From the NCBI GenBank assembly GCA_004346725.1, contig SMDE01000014.1, positions 62,001 through 126,000 of the forward strand: 64,000 bases of DNA, written 5' to 3'. The number at the start of each line of letters is the position of its first letter. Position 1 is the first letter of the stretch. Shown here piece after piece: positions 31,837 to 41,231 of the stretch. The notes below the pieces were generated by a model. It saw only the letters and a program-made list of their open reading frames with translations, had not been told where the DNA came from and ran no database searches. The stretch is from Phytobacter diazotrophicus. GTDB lineage: Bacteria > Pseudomonadota > Gammaproteobacteria > Enterobacterales > Enterobacteriaceae. The position numbers were made by a program, and so were the translations under genes.

Positions 31837-32947
31837 TTGCTGCGTTATATTGCTGAGCCAGGGCTTTCAGTGATTGGGTCACACGGCGAGCGGAATACTG
31901 GCCGACACTCAGAAAGGCCGGCTGCTGATGAAGCCAGTGGACGAAATGTCTGCTGGCGGTAAGCGACAGCGTTTCAGCCAGACTTTCATCTCCTCCTGTT
32001 AATGAACAGGTCATCTTTAGATTGTCTCCCTGCTGCCAGAGCTGCCAGCGGTTTTGCCACCAGCCATGATGCGTTTTCCCGCGTGCACGCCAGGGGGCCG
32101 CGCAGCCAGCATCAACAATCTCCTCTTCTATAAACCATAAACTGCCTCGCTGACGACGAAATAGCTCTGACCATGCGGTGATCACCGCGCCGCGCAAAAA
32201 ACATTCATGGGCGACGATATGTGTCATAACATCGGGAAAAAGGATTTTTAATACCCGGAAATGACCATGTGCGGCAATAACGGGACGGAGAATTGCACCC
32301 CTGGCATTCCTTTTTTGCACCGCGCTTGCATATTGAATCTCATCAAATTGACTGCGACTAAGAAATTGCTCCGAGCGAAAATTTACGCGCTCAATAATAT
32401 CTTCATGCCTGCTGAGGGGTTCTGCGACGCCTTTCCATTGATAAAGCAGAGAATCTCCTGCCGGATGAGACGTGAAATTGGTTGAGACATGGACAACATG
32501 GCCGCAAAGCGCATCAAAGCTAAAAAGTGCATAGAGTTTTTGGTCAGCACTTGCCCCCTGAAAAGGAACGATAAGCGGGGTCGTGACTAGCTGTGTTAAT
32601 GATGTATTTTGCTCGTGTAAAACGTTGCCTGGCGTCCAGACTTTTTTACAGCGTCGGCACTGCAAACGCTGTGTACCTAAAGGATTATGACCATAACGAA
32701 TACTCGTTTTTTGATAACACGCCGGGCAAAATAAACCGCTTTCGATGGCATATTCTGTCAACCGTGCTGATAACCAGTCGCGAAATTGTCGCTCGTTGAA
32801 GAGGGGAGGATAGCTCCCACAGGCGCGGCAATGAAGTGCGGCAAAGCCCAGACGATAATCTGGCCAGACATAATCGGGCGATTCCGCCAGACCCAGATTT
32901 CGGCAACCGTAGGATTTGCAGGTGTTAATCGTGAACAAAGCAGACAT
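31811..32947 (-). CDS. Uncharacterised double zinc-ribbon protein
   Basis: A 378-residue protein that I do not recognise as a named gene. Two cysteine clusters lie near the N-terminus: C10, C15, C40, C43 and then C74, C77, C97, C100. The second (CPAC ... QRLQCRRCKKVWTP) resembles zinc ribbons of IS1-type InsA or transposase-associated proteins. The rest, rich in aromatic residues and histidine, shows no motif I can name, and no DDE catalytic set was recognised. Coding sequence is more AT-rich than the flanking met genes, suggesting later acquisition. It overlaps the metL end by 26 bp and is divergent from the nucleotidase gene. Confidence 0.72.
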   Translation of the reverse strand: MSALFTINTCKSYGCRNLGLAESPDYVWPDYRLGFAALHCRACGSYPPLFNERQFRDWLSARLTEYAIESGLFCPACYQKTSIRYGHNPLGTQRLQCRRCKKVWTPGNVLHEQNTSLTQLVTTPLIVPFQGASADQKLYALFSFDALCGHVVHVSTNFTSHPAGDSLLYQWKGVAEPLSRHEDIIERVNFRSEQFLSRSQFDEIQYASAVQKRNARGAILRPVIAAHGHFRVLKILFPDVMTHIVAHECFLRGAVITAWSELFRRQRGSLWFIEEEIVDAGCAAPWRARGKTHHGWWQNRWQLWQQGDNLKMTCSLTGGDESLAETLSLTASRHFVHWLHQQPAFLSVGQYSARRVTQSLKALAQQYNAAITATAPDG

Positions 32948-33004
32948 CGTGGGACCAACGATTTTTGATGATCGTTGATTTTGCCCTGCAATTATTGCGA
33001 ATGG

Positions 33005-33022
33005 ATGTGAACACTCTCACAT
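33005..33022. promoter_or_regulatory. Perfect CRP consensus site
   Basis: ATGTGA-ACACTC-TCACAT matches the CRP palindrome at every core position. It is in the 133-bp divergent region between the zinc-ribbon gene and the nucleotidase gene, centred 67 bp before the nucleotidase start. Confidence 0.78.
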
Positions 33023-33028
33023 AAAAAA

Positions 33029-33073
33029 CCCTTTCAGAACGTAAGGTAGCGATTCTCTATATGACTGAAAGGG
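33029..33073 (+). promoter_or_regulatory. Possible ribosome-site-sequestering hairpin
   Basis: CCCTTTCAG at 33029-33037 can pair with CTGAAAGGG at 33065-33073, which contains the AAAGGG ribosome site of the gene starting at 33081. Perfect 9-bp arms, 27-nt spacer. Confidence 0.4.
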
Positions 33074-33080
33074 ATTGATT

Positions 33081-34637
33081 ATGAAGTTAAAAATGGTTGC
33101 CACTGGCGTTTTATTGACCATGCCGTTTTGGGCTTGTGCGAAAGATGTCACCCTTATTTATACCAACGATCTACATGCCCATGTTGAACCGTACAAAGTG
33201 CCATGGATTGCTGACGGTAAGCGTGATATTGGCGGCTGGGCGAATATCACTACTCTTGTAAAACAGGAAAAAGAGAAAAATAAAGCGACCTGGTTTTTTG
33301 ATGCGGGTGACTATTTTACCGGCCCTTATATCAGCAGCATGACAAAGGGCAAAGCCATTATCGATATTATGAATACCATGCCGTTCGATGCCGTCACGAT
33401 GGGCAATCATGAATTTGATCACGGCTGGGACAATACGCTGTTACAGCTCAGCCAGGCGAATTTCCCGATTGTGCAGGGCAACATTTTTTATCAGAACAGT
33501 AATAAGGCGTTATGGGATAAGCCGTATACCATCATTGAAAAAGACGGGGTGAAGATTGGCGTTATCGGGCTTCACGGCGTGTTTGCGTTTGACGATACGG
33601 TTTCCGCCGCTATGCGCGTGGGTATTGAAGCGCGCGATGAAATTAAGTGGCTGCAACATTATATCGATGAACTGAAAGACAAAGCCGATCTGACGGTGGC
33701 GCTGATTCATGAGGGTGTACCCGCGCGTCAGTCCAGTCAAGGGAGTACTGACGTTCGCCGTGCACTGGATAAGGATATTCAGACCGCAAGCCGGGTCACC
33801 GGGCTGGATGTCCTTATTACCGGTCATGCGCATGTTGGTACGCCAGAACCAATCAAGGTGGGGAACACACTGATTTTGTCTACTGACAGTGGCGGTATTG
33901 ATGTAGGTAAACTGGTGTTGGATTACAAAGAGAAGCCGCATCACTTCGCAGTGAAGAGTTTTGAACTGAAAACTATTTTTGCTGATGAATGGAAGCCGGA
34001 TCCGCAGACCAAACAGGTTATAGACGGTTGGAATAAAAAACTTAACGCGCTTGTCGAACAAACGGTTGCCCAGTCGCCTGTTGAGTTAACCCGTGCTTAT
34101 GGTGAGTCTTCATCATTAGGTAATCTGGCAGCAGATGCTTTGCTCCTCGCGGCGGGTAAAAACACGCAATTAGCACTCACCAACTCGGGAGGCATTCGTA
34201 GCGAAATTCCGGCAGGCGCAATCAGCATGGGTGCGATTATCAGCGCGTTTCCTTTCTCAAATGAGCTGGTCACCATGGACTTAACCGGTGAACAATTGCG
34301 CAGCCTGATGGAACATGGTGCGGGTTTGAGCAACGGCGTGTTACAGGTTTCCAAAGGTCTGGAGATGAAGTATGACAGCAGCAAACCAGTTGGCCAGCGG
34401 GTTACCGCGCTAACGCTTAACGGCAATCCGATTGACGATGCAACGGTTTATCACATTGCCACTAATAGTTTCCTCGCCGATGGTGGCGACGGTTTTACCG
34501 CATTTACTGAAGGAAAAGCGCGTAATACATCGGGTAGTTACGATGTTTCAAATGCCGTCGTGGATTATTTTAAAGCGGGGCATGCGTTGACAGATGAACA
34601 GCTAAAAGGCATGCGGGTGTCAGATGTAAAACAGTAA
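33081..34637 (+). CDS. Periplasmic 5'-nucleotidase/UDP-sugar hydrolase family protein
   Basis: UshA-type metallophosphoesterase of 518 residues. The signal peptide ([20 protein letters not shown]) directs export. The N-terminal metal-binding motifs [31 protein letters not shown] and ITGHAHVG are all present. The C-terminal nucleotide-binding domain contains [25 protein letters not shown] and [12 protein letters not shown]. It presumably releases phosphate from extracellular nucleotides. The ATG at 33081 is preferred over a TTG six bases upstream. It lies between metL and metF, where E. coli has nothing, and is probably CRP-controlled. Confidence 0.86.
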   Translation: MKLKMVATGVLLTMPFWACAKDVTLIYTNDLHAHVEPYKVPWIADGKRDIGGWANITTLVKQEKEKNKATWFFDAGDYFTGPYISSMTKGKAIIDIMNTMPFDAVTMGNHEFDHGWDNTLLQLSQANFPIVQGNIFYQNSNKALWDKPYTIIEKDGVKIGVIGLHGVFAFDDTVSAAMRVGIEARDEIKWLQHYIDELKDKADLTVALIHEGVPARQSSQGSTDVRRALDKDIQTASRVTGLDVLITGHAHVGTPEPIKVGNTLILSTDSGGIDVGKLVLDYKEKPHHFAVKSFELKTIFADEWKPDPQTKQVIDGWNKKLNALVEQTVAQSPVELTRAYGESSSLGNLAADALLLAAGKNTQLALTNSGGIRSEIPAGAISMGAIISAFPFSNELVTMDLTGEQLRSLMEHGAGLSNGVLQVSKGLEMKYDSSKPVGQRVTALTLNGNPIDDATVYHIATNSFLADGGDGFTAFTEGKARNTSGSYDVSNAVVDYFKAGHALTDEQLKGMRVSDVKQ

Positions 34638-34653
34638 TCTTTTGAGTCAATAT

Positions 34654-34687
34654 GAATCCCGGAGAAACGTCAGCGAATCCGGGATTC
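34654..34687 (+). terminator. Hairpin after the nucleotidase gene
   Basis: Perfect 9-bp arms GAATCCCGG / CCGGGATTC with a 16-nt loop, 17 bp after the stop codon. Weak following T content, so termination is likely but not certain. Confidence 0.5.
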
Positions 34688-34826
34688 CTCCGGCTTTACA
34701 AGGTATGGGGGAAACCGAGTCTGGCTCGTCATTTACTGACGCCATGAACTTTTTTCATCTTCGCTGAACATTCCTCACGCATTATGATGATTTTCCTGTT
34801 GACGCCCGTCCGCTTTTCCGTCATTT

Positions 34827-34858
34827 TTACATCTGGACGTCTAAACGGATAGATGTTC
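34827..34858. promoter_or_regulatory. Met boxes upstream of metF
   Basis: Tandem 8-mers TTACATCT, GGACGTCT, AAACGGAT and AGATGTTC end 41 bp before metF; the second and fourth fit AGACGTCT best. MetJ repression of metF is established in E. coli. Confidence 0.75.
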
Positions 34859-34896
34859 GTAGCGCAATAAATAACAACACGCGATTGATGAGGTAA

Positions 34897-35790
<894 letters not shown>

Positions 35791-35802
35791 GCCAGCGCAA
35801 AT

Positions 35803-35825
35803 GCCGGGTGAGCGCATCATCCGGC
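35803..35825. repeat. REP-like palindrome
   Basis: GCCGG-TGA ... TCA-CCGGC arms between the converging metF and nagA-like genes. It overlaps the last codons of the latter. Resembles half of a REP unit. Confidence 0.5.
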
Positions 35826-36962
35826 GATGCTATATGCCACCTCGCCACAACAGAATGTGGTGTGCACATCATAGTTATCCTCCAGCACCACAATATCGGC
35901 GTCATAGCCGCGCTGCAGTTTTCCTTTGTGTCCGTCAAGCCCCAGCAGCCGCGCCGGGTTGATCGTGCAGGATTTCAGCGCTGCGCCAAACGGCACCATC
36001 GCGCCTTCGACCATATTGTATAAACCGCGATTCAGATGCAGCGTGCTGCCGACCAGCACGCCATTCTCACGTCGCGTGGCGCCATCTTCACCTAAAATCA
36101 TCGGTTCGCCGCCAAACATATAACGTCCTGGCGGGCATCCCTTCGATTTCATGGAGTCGCTGATCATAATGATGTCGTCGTCATTCTTCACCCGGTACAG
36201 ATGGGAGGCAGACACAAGGCTCACGAAGATACCATCGGCGATCACTTCCCCGTACAGGCCGTCCAGGCGAAAAGCAGCACCGAGAAGCCCCGGTTCACGA
36301 TTCACATATTTCGCCATGCCGTTATAGACGTGGGTAACGTTTTTCGCACCGTTGGCGACTGCTTCCAGCACCTGCTCAAACGAGGCATCGGAGTGACCCA
36401 TGTTGACGGCGATCCCCCGTTGCGCGCAGTAACGGGTCAGGGCGAGGCCTTTATCGTTTTCTGGCGCCAGGGTAATGGCGACAATGCGATTACGCGCCGC
36501 CTTTTCGAAAGCCTGGAACTCTACCACGCTGGCCGGGCGAATCTGTTTTTCTGGCTGTGCGCCGCGGTATTTCTGGCACAGAAAGGGACCCTCGAAATGA
36601 ATTCCGAGGATCTCCGCGCCCGCATAACCTTCATCCATCACGCGGGAAATATTCTCCAGCGCAGAGATCAGTGTGGCATCTTCGTCTGTCACCGTGGTGG
36701 GGCAAAAAGCCGTTACCCCTTCTGCCGGGAGGTTAGCCGCCCAGCGGCGCAAGCCTTCGGGATTATTCTCGTTGGTATCGTAATCCCATCCGCCGTGAGC
36801 GTGGCTGTCGATAAGGCCGGGGATAATACGGCGCTTAGCAAAATCGAAGTTGGCGTTGTCAGACAGGCCCATGGCGACATTGCTGATACGGCCATTCTCT
36901 ATGTGAATCGTTGCCGGATAAAAGCCGCCGGAAAGCCAGACACGCTCGCTTTGGATGATCAT
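35817..36962 (-). CDS. NagA-like N-acetyl-amino-sugar-phosphate deacetylase
   Basis: Amidohydrolase of 381 residues. It has the metal motif GLIDSHAHGGWDYDT near residue 50, GIHFEGPFLCQKYRGA near residue 124 (metal-bridging glutamate), NMGHSDAS, and the catalytic-aspartate segment MISDSMKSKG. NagA removes acetate from N-acetylglucosamine 6-phosphate. Here the canonical segments THLFNAM and TDAM read THVYNGM and SDSM, so the substrate may be a variant amino-sugar phosphate. Last gene of the cluster; its start is four bases after the stop of the nagB-like gene. Identity as a NagA-family deacetylase is strong; the exact substrate is open. Confidence 0.82.
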   Translation of the reverse strand: MIIQSERVWLSGGFYPATIHIENGRISNVAMGLSDNANFDFAKRRIIPGLIDSHAHGGWDYDTNENNPEGLRRWAANLPAEGVTAFCPTTVTDEDATLISALENISRVMDEGYAGAEILGIHFEGPFLCQKYRGAQPEKQIRPASVVEFQAFEKAARNRIVAITLAPENDKGLALTRYCAQRGIAVNMGHSDASFEQVLEAVANGAKNVTHVYNGMAKYVNREPGLLGAAFRLDGLYGEVIADGIFVSLVSASHLYRVKNDDDIIMISDSMKSKGCPPGRYMFGGEPMILGEDGATRRENGVLVGSTLHLNRGLYNMVEGAMVPFGAALKSCTINPARLLGLDGHKGKLQRGYDADIVVLEDNYDVHTTFCCGEVAYSIAG

Positions 36963-36966
36963 GGTG

Positions 36967-37710
36967 TCACCTCAGAGAAGGAATAAGTGAAGCGGCTTCC
37001 CGGTCACAGATAATCGTGACATCGGGATGCAATAACAAAAAAGATGCCGGGAAAAGCGGGTCAATTGCCGTGCATTCATAGAGCTGTTTCATGACGTGCG
37101 CTTTTGACTCGCCGTTGGCAATCAACACAATCTCTTTGCTTTTGAGGATAGTCCCCATGCCAAGGGTAATGGCCTGGCGTGGCACATCTTCACGGCGTTC
37201 GAAGAAACGGGCGTTGGCTTCGATGGTCTCGTCATTCAGATCGATAACGTGGCACACCGGGCTGTGTGTACTGTGGGGTTCGTTAAAACCGATATGTCCG
37301 TCATGGCCGATACCGAGGACCGCGAGATCGAAATTGCCGTGATCCTGAATCATGCGTTCATAACGGGCGCATTCAACCGCCAGATCGGCAGCCAGCACAT
37401 CGGGCACAAAGCGGTTTTCAACAGGCAGGTTGGCATGCTGGTAAAAATAATTTTCAAGGAACCAGTAATAGCTCTGTGGATCGTCTTTGGTCAGCGGGAT
37501 GTATTCATCAATATTGAACGAATACGCCCGCGAAAAATTCGCTTCGTTGTCGCGAGCCATGCGGCTCATCTCTTGTAATAAGCCGATTGGCGTGCCGCCG
37601 GTGGGCAGCGCCATCACTAAATCCGGTTTACGCTCCAGCGCCTGCGCGACACGTTTTGCCGCCAGCGTGCTCATTTCAGCGTAGTTATCAGTCAGGGTAA
37701 AGTTCAGCAT
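36967..37710 (-). CDS. NagB-like glucosamine-6-phosphate deaminase
   Basis: Deaminase/isomerase of 247 residues that, by family, converts glucosamine 6-phosphate to fructose 6-phosphate and ammonia. Active-site elements are complete: the phosphate loop ALPTGGTPIGLL, FNIDEYIPL (catalytic aspartate) and LGIGHDGHIGFNEP with the D-H-E set. It is about 20 residues shorter than E. coli NagB and near the length of Bacillus GamA/NagB forms, lacking the C-terminal tail, so allosteric control is unlikely. It starts nine bases after the activase gene and precedes the nagA-like gene. Confidence 0.83.
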   Translation of the reverse strand: MLNFTLTDNYAEMSTLAAKRVAQALERKPDLVMALPTGGTPIGLLQEMSRMARDNEANFSRAYSFNIDEYIPLTKDDPQSYYWFLENYFYQHANLPVENRFVPDVLAADLAVECARYERMIQDHGNFDLAVLGIGHDGHIGFNEPHSTHSPVCHVIDLNDETIEANARFFERREDVPRQAITLGMGTILKSKEIVLIANGESKAHVMKQLYECTAIDPLFPASFLLLHPDVTIICDREAASLIPSLR

Positions 37711-37719
37711 CTGTTTTCC

Positions 37720-38634
37720 TTAACCGCCGATGGTAGCCTTGAGGCCAATATCTTCGGCGTACTGTTTTATCTGTGCGATCATGTCCCGCTGAACGGGCGG
37801 GAGATCATGAAGAAGGTAAGGCATACCGAGCTTTTCATATTTGCCGATGCCATAAATGTGATACTCCAGAATATCCACCTGCTGTACGGCGCTGCCGAGG
37901 CTGTGGATAAAATCAAGCCGCTTGCGGATATCTTCCGGCTGATCGTTACGCGTCGGGACGATCACCATGCGCGCCAGAATGGGCTTTCCTGTGGCGGCGA
38001 TCGCTTTTGCGTTTTCCAGGATCAACCGGTTATCCACCCCCGTACAGGCAAGGTGGATTTCCGGGTCGAACGCTTTAAAGTCGTAAGAAACCATATCCAC
38101 CCTGTCCACCAGGGGCAGCAGCTTGTCACGGCGTATGTTACCGGCAGTGTCGAGACAAAGATGAACACCTGCTGCTTTTAGATGCTGTGCGGTCTGCGTG
38201 ATAAATTCCGCCTGCAGTGCGGGTTCACCACCGGAGAAGGTCACGCCGCCGTGGCTTTCGTCGTAAAACGCTTTATCGCGTAACAGCAGATCTGCCAGTT
38301 CGCGGGAGGTCATCTCTTTACCGACTTTTTCGTAGGCGTCGTAAGGGCAAATATCGACCATCTCAAGCAGGTTGCTACACTGCTTACGGTCAATATTCAC
38401 CCCCTCGCCAGGTGCAGCAAAGGTAATGGCGTTATTCGCTGCCGCCTGCACACAGGAACCGCACTGACGGCAACGTTCTTTAAACCAGAACACGTTAAAG
38501 CCAGGCTTGATGGTTTCCGGATTCGCACACCACTGGCAGCGCAAATTACACTGCTGCATGAATACGGTACTGCGTATCCCCGGACCATCTTTGGTCGAGT
38601 AGCGTTGAATGCGGGATATCAAACCTGTTTTCAT
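37720..38634 (-). CDS. Glycyl radical enzyme activase (radical SAM)
   Basis: A 304-residue radical SAM enzyme that installs the glycyl radical in its partner. The signature CNLRCQWCAN (residues about 29-38) binds the catalytic [4Fe-4S] cluster. An inserted ferredoxin-like domain carries CRQCGSC and a later CPYDAY. GGVTFSGGEPALQ is the glycine-rich SAM-binding motif. The start at 38634 follows GGAGAGCACC and gives the family N-terminus (MKTGLISRIQRYSTKDGPG). It begins 13 bases after the adjacent glycyl radical enzyme, its certain partner by context. Confidence 0.9.
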   Translation of the reverse strand: MKTGLISRIQRYSTKDGPGIRSTVFMQQCNLRCQWCANPETIKPGFNVFWFKERCRQCGSCVQAAANNAITFAAPGEGVNIDRKQCSNLLEMVDICPYDAYEKVGKEMTSRELADLLLRDKAFYDESHGGVTFSGGEPALQAEFITQTAQHLKAAGVHLCLDTAGNIRRDKLLPLVDRVDMVSYDFKAFDPEIHLACTGVDNRLILENAKAIAATGKPILARMVIVPTRNDQPEDIRKRLDFIHSLGSAVQQVDILEYHIYGIGKYEKLGMPYLLHDLPPVQRDMIAQIKQYAEDIGLKATIGG

Positions 38635-38647
38635 GGTGCTCTCCGCC

Positions 38648-41071
38648 TTACCAGGCCAGTTCTGTACGGGCGATAATCGCATCCTGCGCTTCCGGCATCA
38701 GCGTTGAGAACAGCGCACAATAACCGGCCACGCGGACCATCAGGTTCGGATAATCTTCCGGGTGTGCTTTCGCCGCCCGCAGAATATTTGAATCGATAAT
38801 ATTGAACTGGTTATGGAAGATATTTTTCTCGCGGCTGGCCTCCATGAAGGCGGTAAATTTCTCCAGGTTTTCGTCGCCTTCCAGCGCGCTCGGGGTAAAT
38901 TTCATATTCAGCAACTGACCGCCAGCGATTTTCTGGTTTGGCAGTTTCGAAACGGAGTTAATCACTGCGGTCGGGCCTTCTTTATCCGCACCGAGGCACG
39001 GAGACGCGCCTTCGTTTAGCGGCAGAGTTGCCAGACGACCATCCGGCGTTGCCCCTACATCAAAACCGTTCGGTACGTAAGAGGTAATGTTGGACGTGGA
39101 CATGGTATAGCCGCAGCCCTTCGGTCCTTTACCGTAGCGATCGGTTTTGTATTTCGGCAACAGTTTCAGGTAAGACTCGAATACGTCGGCGACAATATGG
39201 TCGACATAGTCGATATCGTTACCGAACTTCGGTGCGTTGCGGCACAGCTTACGCACGCGGGCGCCTTCAATGCCATCGAAGTTGCTGTCCATCGCGTCGC
39301 GCAGTTGTTTGAGCGTCAGTACCTTGTCATCAAAGACCAGTTTTTTCACTGCGGCGAGGCTGTCGCCCACCACGGAAGGGCCGATGTTGGAAGAGCTGAC
39401 AAAGTCATATTCCGCGCCGCCGTTTTTCAGGGTCTTACCGCGCTCCAGCGAGCAGTTAATGGTCGCAGAGGCAAAGGCATCGGTATCGTGATATTTCAGT
39501 GCGCGATCGCATACCAGATCGCAGTCCACCGCCAGATCGGAGTAGAACTCCAGCAACTGGTTCCATGCGGCCCAGACTTCGTCATAAGACTCATAATTGA
39601 TCTCGCGCCCCTCTTTGCCGTTTATTTTGACCAATTGGACGCCGGTCGCCGGATCGCAGCCGTTGTTCATGACCAGCTCAAGGATTTTGCCGAAGTTCAC
39701 ATAGGTCATGCCGGTGGCGCGATGCCCCCAGCGGCCCGGAATTGCGGTTTCCACACAGCCCATTGAGGCATATTCGCGCGCCACTTCTTCCGTCAGACCA
39801 AGGGTCATCATCGCCGGGATCACCACTTCGTCGCAGAAGATAGAGGGCATGCCAAAGCCTTTACGGATCAATTTTGCAGCGTCCTGCATCAGTGAATGCG
39901 GGGTGTCTTTGGAAAAACGCACACTCAGGTTTGGCTCTGGCAGACCGGTCAGCGCCATGGCTTCCAGCGACAGATAAGAGAGATCGTTGGTGCCGTCAGT
40001 ACCGTCCGGCTTCATGCCCCCCACCATCAGGTTGGAGTAGAGCGGGTAGCCGCCGCTGTACTGGGTGTGGCCCCACGGACGTACTTTGTTCAGGCTGTTG
40101 GTCATGATGAAGAAGTGGGTCAGGATCTCCAGCGCCTTCTCTTTGCTGATTTTGCCGGCGTTAATGTCTGCTTCGTAGTACGGCCAGACGTACTGGTCAA
40201 AACGGCCGAAGGAGAAGGAGTGACCGTTACTTTCGATCATCATCAGCAGGTGGGTCAGATAGACCGCTTCCACGGCTTCGTAGAAGCTCTGCGCTTTGCC
40301 TTCCATCAGATGGGCGAACATGTCGCTCATTGCCAGCAGCTCTTCACGGCGTTTGGCGTCGGTGGTCTTCCCGGCTTCTTCTTTTGCCAGTACAGAGAAG
40401 CGCTTGCAGTAGTTCAGCGCCGCTTCCATGGTGATGATAACGGCCTGGTAGAAGTCGGTCTGTTCTTCGGTCAGGTCTTTATCTTCGGCCAGATGCTGTC
40501 TGGCGATATCGCGCATGCCGCCGTAGCCGACTTCCAGCACGAAATCATGATTGGGGATGATGTGACCGTCACCAGACATGCTGATGCCGCCACGGTGCAG
40601 AACGCCCTGTTTCTCCGCCAGGCGGTTAATTTGCGGCAGGTTTGCCAGCACCTCATCCTGGTGAGTTTTACCCTGCCAGTAATCTTGCAACACGCGCAGG
40701 CGCGCTTTGGTCTCTTCTGAAACCTGGAAGCTGTCACCGGAGCGTTTGTCGAATTCGTCCAGCTCGTCGATAACCCAGTTGAAGGAAAATTCCGAGAAGA
40801 CGGGTGCGGCGAAGTTTGCACTGGCCTGGTTACCGACGATCAGCATGTCCGGCTCAATGTAGATCGTCATTTTTTCCAGAATGTCGGCCAGCGCGAGGGC
40901 GCGGCGAATAACGATCGATTTCCCTTCTGAGCGTTTGAAGGAATCGGTAATGATTTCGGCACGTTCCGGGCAGAGGGTCGCCACGCGATGGAACATCTGA
41001 TCCTGTTTTTTGGCGATGCGCGCAAAGTCGCAATCATTGTTGGTGGGTTTGAAGCTGAGCAATCCGTTCAT
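38648..41071 (-). CDS. Glycyl radical enzyme, YbiW (PflF)-like
   Basis: Oxygen-sensitive glycyl radical enzyme of 807 residues. It has the thiyl-radical cysteine and general-base glutamate in MGCVETAIPGRWG (C439, E441) and the radical-carrying glycine in RVAGYCAL (about G783). The cysteine region matches YbiW of E. coli (GCIETAVGGKWG, followed by a TGM motif) much better than PflD (GCVELSIPGRTYG). YbiW opens 1,5-anhydroglucitol 6-phosphate to 1-deoxyfructose 6-phosphate. The adjacent NagA- and NagB-like genes suggest an amino-sugar variant of that substrate. The start at 41071 follows GAGGGAA. Confidence 0.88.
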   Translation of the reverse strand: MNGLLSFKPTNNDCDFARIAKKQDQMFHRVATLCPERAEIITDSFKRSEGKSIVIRRALALADILEKMTIYIEPDMLIVGNQASANFAAPVFSEFSFNWVIDELDEFDKRSGDSFQVSEETKARLRVLQDYWQGKTHQDEVLANLPQINRLAEKQGVLHRGGISMSGDGHIIPNHDFVLEVGYGGMRDIARQHLAEDKDLTEEQTDFYQAVIITMEAALNYCKRFSVLAKEEAGKTTDAKRREELLAMSDMFAHLMEGKAQSFYEAVEAVYLTHLLMMIESNGHSFSFGRFDQYVWPYYEADINAGKISKEKALEILTHFFIMTNSLNKVRPWGHTQYSGGYPLYSNLMVGGMKPDGTDGTNDLSYLSLEAMALTGLPEPNLSVRFSKDTPHSLMQDAAKLIRKGFGMPSIFCDEVVIPAMMTLGLTEEVAREYASMGCVETAIPGRWGHRATGMTYVNFGKILELVMNNGCDPATGVQLVKINGKEGREINYESYDEVWAAWNQLLEFYSDLAVDCDLVCDRALKYHDTDAFASATINCSLERGKTLKNGGAEYDFVSSSNIGPSVVGDSLAAVKKLVFDDKVLTLKQLRDAMDSNFDGIEGARVRKLCRNAPKFGNDIDYVDHIVADVFESYLKLLPKYKTDRYGKGPKGCGYTMSTSNITSYVPNGFDVGATPDGRLATLPLNEGASPCLGADKEGPTAVINSVSKLPNQKIAGGQLLNMKFTPSALEGDENLEKFTAFMEASREKNIFHNQFNIIDSNILRAAKAHPEDYPNLMVRVAGYCALFSTLMPEAQDAIIARTELAW

Positions 41072-41147
41072 AAATTCCCTCACTGGTGAAATGGTTTTAT
41101 TGCATTTCATGCCTGAGGTGTGCTTTTGTCAACCATAAAATGATCTA

Positions 41148-41192
41148 TTGTGTTCCTTTTGTCACAAAAGAATCCAAATGGAACATTTAAAG
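41148..41192. promoter_or_regulatory. Candidate operator region of the glycyl radical cluster
   Basis: Upstream of the YbiW-like gene lie the palindrome CTTTTGTCACAAAAG (41155-41169), the segment AAATGGAACATTTAAAG (41176-41192), and an inverted AAAAGGAACA copy (41151-41160, minus). A related AAAGGAACATAAAG occurs at 42069-42082 before the regulator gene. These are good candidates for the binding site of the adjacent DeoR-type regulator. Confidence 0.45.
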
Positions 41193-41193
41193 G

Positions 41194-41225
41194 CACAAAA
41201 AAACACAAGCGCCCGTGAAGGGCGC
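41194..41225 (-). terminator. Terminator of the DeoR-type regulator gene
   Basis: On the minus strand GCGCCC-TTCAC-GGGCGC is followed by TTGTGTTTTTTTG, directly after the regulator stop codon. It separates the regulator from the enzyme genes. Confidence 0.8.
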
Positions 41226-41231
41226 GGAGGG

